From Gemmatimonadaceae bacterium (GTDB taxonomy: Bacteria; Gemmatimonadota; Gemmatimonadetes; Gemmatimonadales; Gemmatimonadaceae), in NCBI GenBank assembly GCA_011525845.1, contig WYBP01000014.1:124001-188000 (forward strand): DNA of 64,000 nt, written 5' to 3'. The position numbers were made by a program, and so were the translations under genes. Below, piece after piece: positions 58,519 through 64,000 of this stretch (its first letter is position 1; each line of letters begins with the position of its first letter). Below the pieces are notes generated by a model that worked only from the letters and a program-made list of their open reading frames with translations, was not told where the DNA came from and did not search any database.

Positions 58519-60215
58519 GCGACGACGCCCTCCGTCTCGTCGAGGAATCGCCGCACGACCTTCCCGATGAGCGACTTGGGGAGCTCGCGCTTGAACACGA
58601 CGCGCGCCGGCACCTTGTAGTGCGCGAGCCGTTCCTTGCACCAGGCGCGGATCTCGCTGGCCGAGACCGCCTGCCCCATCCGGCGCACGACGAAGGCCAC
58701 CGCCACCTCACCGCGCTCCACGTCTGGGAAGCCGCGCACCCCCGCCTCCAGCACCGCGGGGTGCGCCGCGATCGCCTCCTCGATCTCGCGGGGCCAGACC
58801 TGCATCCCGTGCATCTTGATGAGGTCCTTCTTGCGGTCCACGATGAAGAGGTAGCCGTCCGCGTCGAGGTACCCCAGGTCCGCGGTGTGCAGCCAGGTGC
58901 GACCGTCGGCGTGCGTGTGCAGCATCTGGTCCACGTCGGGGGGCGGATTGAAGTAGCCGCGCATGATCTGCGGACCGCTCAGGAGGATCTCGCCGACCTC
59001 GCCGGTGGGGAGCGCACGCGTGGCGTCGTCCGCGTCGACGATCCGCACCTCGCAGTCGGGGAGCGGGATCCCCACGGAGCCGACCTTCTCGGGACCCTGC
59101 AGCGGCCAGACGGTGGCCGCGAGGAGCGACTCGGTGAGCGCGTACCCCTCGACGATCCGCGCACCGGTGACCTCACGGAAGCGCTTGTGCGTCTCGGCCA
59201 TCAGCGGCGCCGCGCCCGAGGCGCAGGCCTTCATCGACCGGAAGTCCACCTTCCCCGCCACGACGCGCGGATGCTCCAGCAGGCGCGTGTAGAGCGTGGG
59301 CACGCCGCAGAAGACCGCCGGCTTCGTGCGCTCGATGGTGCGCACGAGGTCGTCCATGTCGCGCGGGTTCGGGACGAGCGCGATCGGGTTGTGGCCGATG
59401 AAGCAGGCCGTCTGCACCCCGCAGGCCGCGTACGAGTGGAAGAGCGGGAGGGGGAGGCAGTAGGCGCCGTCCCACTCGGGGAGCGCGCTGGCGAGCCAGG
59501 CGCGGAACTGGAGCCCCGTGCGCACCAGCGCGCCATGGTGCACGCGCACCGCCTTCGGCGTGCCCGTCGTGCCGCCGCTCATCAGGAGCATGGCGTCGTC
59601 GTCCTCGCCGATGCCGGCCCGGGCCGGGCGGTGGCCGGTGTTCTCTTTCACCAAGTCCCGCATCCAGCGGTCGCCATCGCGGGACCTGGCGCGGTGGCCG
59701 AGCTTCTTCTCCATCGCGACGGTGAAGAGCAGGCGGAGGATCGGCGGGAACCACTCCTTGATCGAGGTGAGCACCACGTGCCGCACCTCGGTCGCGCCCT
59801 GCACGGCCTTGACCGGCTCATGGAAGGGCGTGAGCACCACCGCGACGCGCGCGCCGGTGGTCGCGAGCGGGGCCGAGAGCTCCTCCCCGGTGTACGTCGG
59901 GTTGAGCGGCACCATCACCGCGCCGAGCTTCCAGGCGGCGAGCTCGGCGACGAAGAACTGCGGGCAGTTCGGCAGGATGGCGGCCACGCGGTCGCCCTGC
60001 CGGACGCCGAGCCCGTGGAGCGCCACCGCGAAGGCATCACTGGCGTCGGCGAGCGCGCGCCAGCTCACGGTGCTCCCCTTGAAGAGGAGCGCCGGGGCGC
60101 CGGGGCGCTCGCGCACCGCATCGTCCACGTAGTCGAGGAGCGTGCGGTCCGGGTACGGCGCGAGCGTACGGGGGACGCCCGGGTCGTAGTGGCGGTACCA
60201 GGGATGGTCGGTCAT
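58515..60215 (-). CDS. Long-chain fatty acid-CoA ligase (AMP-forming)
   Basis: A 566-residue ANL-superfamily enzyme, ATG at 60215. Core motifs are MLLMSGGTTGTPKAV (ATP binding), GYALTES, GEILLSGPQIMRGYFN, WLHTADLGYLDADGYLFIVDRKKDLI and the catalytic Lys in LPKSLIGKVVRRF. The substrate-binding region agrees with long-chain acyl-CoA synthetases (HSYAACGV, PLNPTYTGEEL). It activates fatty acids for beta-oxidation or lipid synthesis. The phosphodiesterase gene downstream overlaps by 4 bases. Confidence 0.9.
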   Translation of the reverse strand: MTDHPWYRHYDPGVPRTLAPYPDRTLLDYVDDAVRERPGAPALLFKGSTVSWRALADASDAFAVALHGLGVRQGDRVAAILPNCPQFFVAELAAWKLGAVMVPLNPTYTGEELSAPLATTGARVAVVLTPFHEPVKAVQGATEVRHVVLTSIKEWFPPILRLLFTVAMEKKLGHRARSRDGDRWMRDLVKENTGHRPARAGIGEDDDAMLLMSGGTTGTPKAVRVHHGALVRTGLQFRAWLASALPEWDGAYCLPLPLFHSYAACGVQTACFIGHNPIALVPNPRDMDDLVRTIERTKPAVFCGVPTLYTRLLEHPRVVAGKVDFRSMKACASGAAPLMAETHKRFREVTGARIVEGYALTESLLAATVWPLQGPEKVGSVGIPLPDCEVRIVDADDATRALPTGEVGEILLSGPQIMRGYFNPPPDVDQMLHTHADGRTWLHTADLGYLDADGYLFIVDRKKDLIKMHGMQVWPREIEEAIAAHPAVLEAGVRGFPDVERGEVAVAFVVRRMGQAVSASEIRAWCKERLAHYKVPARVVFKRELPKSLIGKVVRRFLDETEGVVA

Positions 60216-60228
60216 GGCGGCTCTGGGG

Positions 60229-60234
60229 TACATT
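60229..60234 (+). promoter_or_regulatory. -10-like element (TACATT), probable leaderless promoter
   Basis: GGGGTACATT lies so that the hexamer ends 6 bases before the ATG at 60241 of the M20 peptidase. A transcript would start on the ATG itself. No ribosome binding site is present. Confidence 0.45.
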
Positions 60235-60240
60235 CCGAAT

Positions 60241-61599
60241 ATGCCGCCTGCGGCCCACTTCCACATCCCGCCCCGACCCATGCGACCGTCGTTCCCAGCG
60301 CGTGCCGCCGCCGTGCGCGCCGTTGCCCCGCGAGCCGTCCGCATCGCGCTCGCCACCGTCGCCGCGGCGTTCTGCGCCACGGCCCTTCCCTCGGCACTCG
60401 GGGCGCAGGGCTCGCCGATCCCCCTCACGGACCCAGCGGTGCAGCGCGCGATGGCCGCGATGCAGGCCCAGCAGGCGTGGACGCTGGAGCAGCAGATCTC
60501 GATCTGCGAGGTGCCCGCCCCGCCCTTCGCGGAGGAGCGCCGCGCGGCCGAGTTCCACCGCCGGCTCAAGTCGTTCGGGTACGCGGACGCGTGGATCGAC
60601 AGCATCGGGAACGTGATCGCGCGCATCGGGCGCGGTGACGGCCCGGTGGTGATGATCGCCGGCCACCTCGACACGGTCTTCCCCGAGGAGACGGACGTGA
60701 GGACCACGCGCACGGGGAACCGCGTCGCCGGCCCCGGCATCGGCGACGACTGCCGCGGGCTCGCCGTGGTGCTCACGCTGGCCAAGGTGCTCAAGGAGGC
60801 GAAGCTCGAGCCGCGCGGCACGGTCTACCTCGTCGGCAACGTCGGCGAGGAGGGGCCCGGAAACCTGCGCGGCGTGCGATACCTCATGAACACGAAGTTC
60901 CCGCGGAAGATCGACTACTTCATCTCCGTGGACGGCGCGGGCGGCGGGAACATCACCTCGCGCGCGGTGGGGAGCCACCGCTACACCATCTCGTTCGAGG
61001 GCCCGGGCGGGCACAGCTATGGCGCGTTCGGCATGGCGAACCCGATGCACGCGATGGGGCGCGCGATCGCGAAGATCGCCGAGCTCCAGGTGCCGACGAA
61101 CCCGAAGACCACCTTCAACGTGGGCATCGTGCGGGGCGGGACGAGCGTGAACACCATCACGCCCCTCGCGCAGATGGACGTGGACATGCGCTCCGAGTCC
61201 GCGGCGTCGCTCAAGGAGATCGACCGGATGATCCGCGCGGCGGTGGACGCCGGGGTCGCCGAGGAGAAGGCGCGCTGGCCCAACTCGCGCGCCGGGATCA
61301 CGGTCAAGTACGACACCATCGGCATCCGGCCCACCGGCGGGCAGGCGGACGACGCGCCCATCGTGCAGACGGCGATGGCGGCCGTGCGCGCGATCGGGTG
61401 GACACCGAGCACCGGGGCCTCGAGCACCGACGCCAACCTCCCCATCTCGATGGGGATCCCCGCGATCACCATCAATGGCGGCGGCCGGGGCGGCGGGGCC
61501 CACGGCACGGAGGAGTACTACGAGGAGACGCCGGACGCGTACAAGGGACCGCAACTCGCACTGCTCATCGTCGCCGCGCTCGCCGGCGTCGTGCGCTAG
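60241..61599 (+). CDS. Secreted M20 family metallopeptidase
   Basis: A 452-residue protein. The ATG at 60241 is favoured by the -10 spacing; an ATG at 60280 would also give a signal peptide (ending SALGAQ). Zinc ligands and catalytic residues of M20 are visible: MIAGHLDTVFPE, GPGIGDDCRGLAVVL, VGNVGEEGPGNLRG, VDGAGGGNIT and the C-terminal HGTEEYYEETP. The dimerisation lid holds FEGPGGHSYGAFG. The type is near PepT/Gly-X carboxypeptidase groups. Confidence 0.88.
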   Translation: MPPAAHFHIPPRPMRPSFPARAAAVRAVAPRAVRIALATVAAAFCATALPSALGAQGSPIPLTDPAVQRAMAAMQAQQAWTLEQQISICEVPAPPFAEERRAAEFHRRLKSFGYADAWIDSIGNVIARIGRGDGPVVMIAGHLDTVFPEETDVRTTRTGNRVAGPGIGDDCRGLAVVLTLAKVLKEAKLEPRGTVYLVGNVGEEGPGNLRGVRYLMNTKFPRKIDYFISVDGAGGGNITSRAVGSHRYTISFEGPGGHSYGAFGMANPMHAMGRAIAKIAELQVPTNPKTTFNVGIVRGGTSVNTITPLAQMDVDMRSESAASLKEIDRMIRAAVDAGVAEEKARWPNSRAGITVKYDTIGIRPTGGQADDAPIVQTAMAAVRAIGWTPSTGASSTDANLPISMGIPAITINGGGRGGGAHGTEEYYEETPDAYKGPQLALLIVAALAGVVR

Positions 61600-61607
61600 G
61601 AGGGATC

Positions 61608-62102
61608 ATGGATCGCAGACAGTTCTTCGTCACCGCACTCGGCGCCAGCGCCGGTGCGCTCGTCCTCACCCGCGGGCTCGGTGCGCAGTACGGCGCGCAG
61701 CAGGCGCTCCCCGCGATGACCGTCTACAAGAGCGCCTCGTGCGGCTGCTGCACGGCGTGGGTGGAGCACGTGCGCAAGTCCGGCTTCACGGTGAAGACCG
61801 TCGACACCGAGGACCTCGCGGGGGTGAAGGCCGAGATGGGGATCCCGGCGAAGCTCCAGTCCTGCCACACGGTGGTGGTGGGCGCGTACGTGCTCGAGGG
61901 GCATGTGCCCGCCGCGGACGTGAAGAAGCTCCTCGCGACGAAGCCGGCCGTGCGTGGACTCGCGGTGCCGGGGATGCCGATCGGGTCGCCGGGGATGGAG
62001 CAGGGGTCGCCGGCGAACTACGACCGGTATGACGTGATCGCCTTCACGGCCGCAGGCGGAACGAGCGTCTTCGCCTCGCACGGACCCGCGCGGCGAGGGT
62101 AG
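61608..62102 (+). CDS. DUF411 family metal-binding protein
   Basis: A 164-residue protein with an N-terminal signal (RRQFFVTALGASAGALVL). DUF411 marks are MTVYKSASCGCCTAWVEH, with three clustered Cys, LQSCHTVVVGAYVLEGHVPA and GLAVPGMPIGSPGME. Members occur with copper resistance genes and may carry copper in the periplasm. It starts 8 bases after the M20 stop with a GGAGG site, so it is cotranscribed. A copper role is inferred from the family only. Confidence 0.88.
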   Translation: MDRRQFFVTALGASAGALVLTRGLGAQYGAQQALPAMTVYKSASCGCCTAWVEHVRKSGFTVKTVDTEDLAGVKAEMGIPAKLQSCHTVVVGAYVLEGHVPAADVKKLLATKPAVRGLAVPGMPIGSPGMEQGSPANYDRYDVIAFTAAGGTSVFASHGPARRG

Positions 62103-62117
62103 CGGCCGGCGTCCCCG

Positions 62118-63506
62118 CTAGGGGAACATCCGCTTCGTCCAGATCACGATCACCGCGCAGGGGTGCGGACCGCGCCCCCAGAACTCCTGCGGGATCATGG
62201 TGGACTGCTGGTAGACCTCGATCGCGCCGATGTTCTCCACCGAGACGGCCTTCAGCTCGTCCTGGACGAGTTCGTCGTCGAGCTGGCGCCGGTCGATCCA
62301 GACGCGCGGCGCGCAGGGGTCGACGCCCTGGGGGCCGATGAAGATCCGGCCCCGGTTGTTCACCCAGAGGTGCGCCGCGTTCGAGAGCGCCCCGACGATC
62401 GTGCCGCGCCGCGAGACCGCGGTGGAGTCCACGATCGTGGCGATCCCGAGCGCACGCCGCTCCGCGAGCTCGTTCACGAAGCGCTGCACCACCAGCGAGG
62501 TGGCGGCCACGCGCACCTCCTGCAGCACCGAGAGGCGCCGCAGCCCGAGCACCACGTCCACCGTGTCGTCGGCCGCCACGCGCAGGTGCACCGTGAAGGG
62601 GGCGGAGCCGATCGAGCGCACGTCGAGCGCGGTGGTCCCGATCGGCACGCCCGGCATCACGAACCGCCCCGCGGCGTCGGTGAGCAGCTGAGCGTCGCCC
62701 GGCCGCGCGACGCCGGCCCGCGCGACCGGCGCGCCGTCCAGGCCGCGCACCACGCCGCGCACCGTGCCCGTGAGCAGGGAGTCGCCGCGCGCGCGCACGA
62801 AGAGGTCCTGCCGCAGCACGCCCGGTGCGGCGAGGGGCACGTCGATGCCGAGGGTCGCGTACCCGTCCGCGGCGAGCCGCAGCTCGAGCATCATCCCAAT
62901 CGGCAGGCCGCAGGCCGTGTAGCTCCCGTCCGACGCGGTCCGCAGCTCCCCGCCCAGGAGGTCCTGCCGGACGCCGCGCTGGCGGTCGTACTCGATCTCG
63001 GACCAGGTGATGAAGAGCCGCGCGCCCGGCACGGGGTCGCCCGTGCGTGCGTCGCGCACCGCGCCGAAGACGAACCCCGAGTCGCTCGGCACGCGCGTGC
63101 GGCCGCAGGTGCGCCACCAGAGCGTCTCGATCGACGGCACCGCGATGCGCACCGTCTCGCGGCCATCGGTCACCGTGAAGTCGCGCCGCACCACGGCGAT
63201 GCCGAGCGAGTCGAGCGCGTCGTGCTGCATCAGCAGGGTGTGCGCGCCGGGCGCGACGCCGTCGAACTGGAAGCGGCCGGAGTCGTCGGAGATCGCGGTC
63301 TGGCCGGTGCGCTCAAGGCTCAGGAGCGCGCCGCGGAGGCGCTGCACGCGGAGCGAGTCGAACGCCACGCCGCGGACGGTGACGGTCGCCGATGCCTGCG
63401 CGGGGGCCTGCGCGGGGACCTGCGCGGGGACCTGCGCCTCAAGCGGAGCGCCCGATGCCGCGAGGGCGAACGCCAACAGCAGGGCGACTGGTCTGGGAAC
63501 TCGCAT
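62118..63506 (-). CDS. Secreted multi-domain CarboxypepD_reg protein with TonB-plug-like C-terminus
   Basis: A 462-residue protein from the ATG at 63506. After the signal peptide comes a VPAQVPAQAPAQ low-complexity stretch, then three transthyretin-like repeats (VTVRGVAFDSLRVQRLRG; VFGAVRDARTGDPVPGA; GTVRGVVRGLDGAPVARAG). The C-terminal region (residues about 345-462) resembles a TonB receptor plug: RVWIDRRQLDDEL, VENIGAIEVYQ, then CAVIVIWTKRMFP. There is no barrel. It is the larger relative of the protein at 27323-28096. Confidence 0.75.
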   Translation of the reverse strand: MRVPRPVALLLAFALAASGAPLEAQVPAQVPAQAPAQASATVTVRGVAFDSLRVQRLRGALLSLERTGQTAISDDSGRFQFDGVAPGAHTLLMQHDALDSLGIAVVRRDFTVTDGRETVRIAVPSIETLWWRTCGRTRVPSDSGFVFGAVRDARTGDPVPGARLFITWSEIEYDRQRGVRQDLLGGELRTASDGSYTACGLPIGMMLELRLAADGYATLGIDVPLAAPGVLRQDLFVRARGDSLLTGTVRGVVRGLDGAPVARAGVARPGDAQLLTDAAGRFVMPGVPIGTTALDVRSIGSAPFTVHLRVAADDTVDVVLGLRRLSVLQEVRVAATSLVVQRFVNELAERRALGIATIVDSTAVSRRGTIVGALSNAAHLWVNNRGRIFIGPQGVDPCAPRVWIDRRQLDDELVQDELKAVSVENIGAIEVYQQSTMIPQEFWGRGPHPCAVIVIWTKRMFP

Positions 63507-63545
63507 CGGCACTCCACGCACGGGATCCGTCCGGCAGGTCCAGCA

Positions 63546-63617
63546 CTGGGGCGGGAGGACTCGAACCTCCAACCACTCGATTAACAGTCGAGCGCTCTGC
63601 CATTGAGCTACACCCCA
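63546..63617 (-). tRNA. tRNA-Asn(GTT)
   Basis: A 72-base cloverleaf on the minus strand. The acceptor pairs TGGGGTG with CGCCCCA (one G-T pair), the anticodon loop CTGTTAA is closed by CTCGA/TCGAG, and the T arm is GGAGG-TTCGAGT-CCTCC. The anticodon GTT reads Asn codons. CCA is not encoded. Confidence 0.93.
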
Positions 63618-63629
63618 TCAGGCACGCGA

Positions 63630-63652
63630 GCCCCGGGGTGATACCCCGGGGC
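63630..63652 (-). terminator. GC hairpin between the HEAT-repeat gene and tRNA-Asn
   Basis: A perfect 10-bp inverted repeat (GCCCCGGGGT and complement) with a 3-base loop lies downstream of the HEAT gene and 12 bases upstream of the tRNA. A second inverted repeat (CGATACTC/GAGTATCG) spans 63656-63680. Either the HEAT transcript ends here or the hairpin belongs to the tRNA leader. Confidence 0.5.
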
Positions 63653-63726
63653 CCGCGATACTCTGCCTTGATGAGTATCGGCAGACGGTGGCCGATTCTC
63701 CAGTCCCCCCGCTCGAATTCCCCCGT

Positions 63727-64000
63727 CTAGGGCTTCGGCGAGGCGAGGGCCGCCAGCGCCTCCCGGACCTCCGGGGAGTCGAAGCGCTCGAGCGCGCTGA
63801 TCGCGCGCCGCCGCACACTGGAGATCTCGCTCGAGCGGGCGATGGCCAGGAGCTTGTCGCGCGAGGGCTTGGACCCCTCCTGCGCGAGTGCCGAGATCAC
63901 GGCGTTCCGCATCTCGGTGCTCTCCATCGCGTCGTAGAGCCCCCCCAGCTGCGCACCGGTCGCGCCGGCGCGCTCGGCCAGGTTCACCGCCTTCCGCCGC
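63727..64000 (-). CDS. HEAT-repeat domain protein (N-terminal part outside the window)
   Basis: The frame is open to the window edge; the visible C-terminal part has helical repeats of HEAT type (STEMRNAVISALAQEG; DKLLAIARSSEISSVRRRAI; SPEVREALAALA). Such repeats form scaffolds for protein binding. The start lies beyond base 64000. No other domain can be seen in the part present. Confidence 0.75.
   Translation of the reverse strand, partial: RRKAVNLAERAGATGAQLGGLYDAMESTEMRNAVISALAQEGSKPSRDKLLAIARSSEISSVRRRAISALERFDSPEVREALAALASPKP

Overview
The window is high-GC DNA from a diderm bacterium and looks like Gemmatimonadota. Pointers are the outer-membrane machinery (RND pump with a TolC channel, an Omp85-like barrel), many secreted peptidases and hydrolases with Ala-rich signal peptides ending in AQ, barrel-less TonB-plug proteins with a CarboxypepD_reg domain, a SWIB-domain protein with a Lys/Ala-rich tail, and -10-like elements only 5-9 bases before start codons. 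The phylum call is an inference from gene content; no rRNA is present.

Layout. 0-2.5 kb: end of an ECF sigma gene, a putative anti-sigma factor and two secreted proteins. 2.5-9.7 kb (minus): bacilliredoxin, GroES-like protein, secreted M24 peptidase, membrane protein, RidA-like lipoprotein, signal peptidase I, SWIB protein, endonuclease IV, a receiver-HisKA protein without an ATPase domain, and a lipoprotein. 9.7-19.7 kb: pruA and a PhzF-like gene, a diguanylate cyclase, an outer-membrane barrel protein, a DUF2157-like membrane protein, a PLP decarboxylase and a small lipoprotein. 19.7-26.1 kb (minus): RND efflux operon whose first gene is an in-frame fusion of a TetR repressor to a TolC channel, preceded by two palindromic operators. 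26.3-33.7 kb: msrB-msrA, a plug protein, a membrane-fused spermidine-synthase-like protein and an S9 peptidase.

33.7-43.6 kb is an accessory island. It holds one 5'-truncated RHS gene and three orphan RHS C-terminal tips, each followed by a small candidate immunity gene. All four share the same 74-bp stretch of RHS-core DNA; two copies lie on each strand. The predicted tips differ: M15-like peptidoglycan peptidase, an unrecognised hydrophobic domain, a JAMM-type metal-site domain and a GIY-YIG-like nuclease. Among them lies a tyrosine recombinase with intact catalytic residues fused to a degenerate primase-type TOPRIM region. The geometry resembles a shufflon: inversion between facing repeats would exchange the toxin tip of the RHS gene. 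IS3-family remnants, a 21-bp minisatellite and a broken AbiEii-like nucleotidyltransferase pair complete the island.

43.6-64 kb is housekeeping and secreted-enzyme territory: PepSY/serine hydrolase/D-aminoacylase operon, M20 peptidases, Ada-like and MOSC proteins, alpha-L-fucosidase, M28 peptidase, PP2C phosphatase, an ECF42-type sigma factor with its DGPF partner, a phosphodiesterase, an acyl-CoA ligase, a DUF411 protein, a second plug protein, tRNA-Asn(GTT) and the end of a HEAT-repeat gene.
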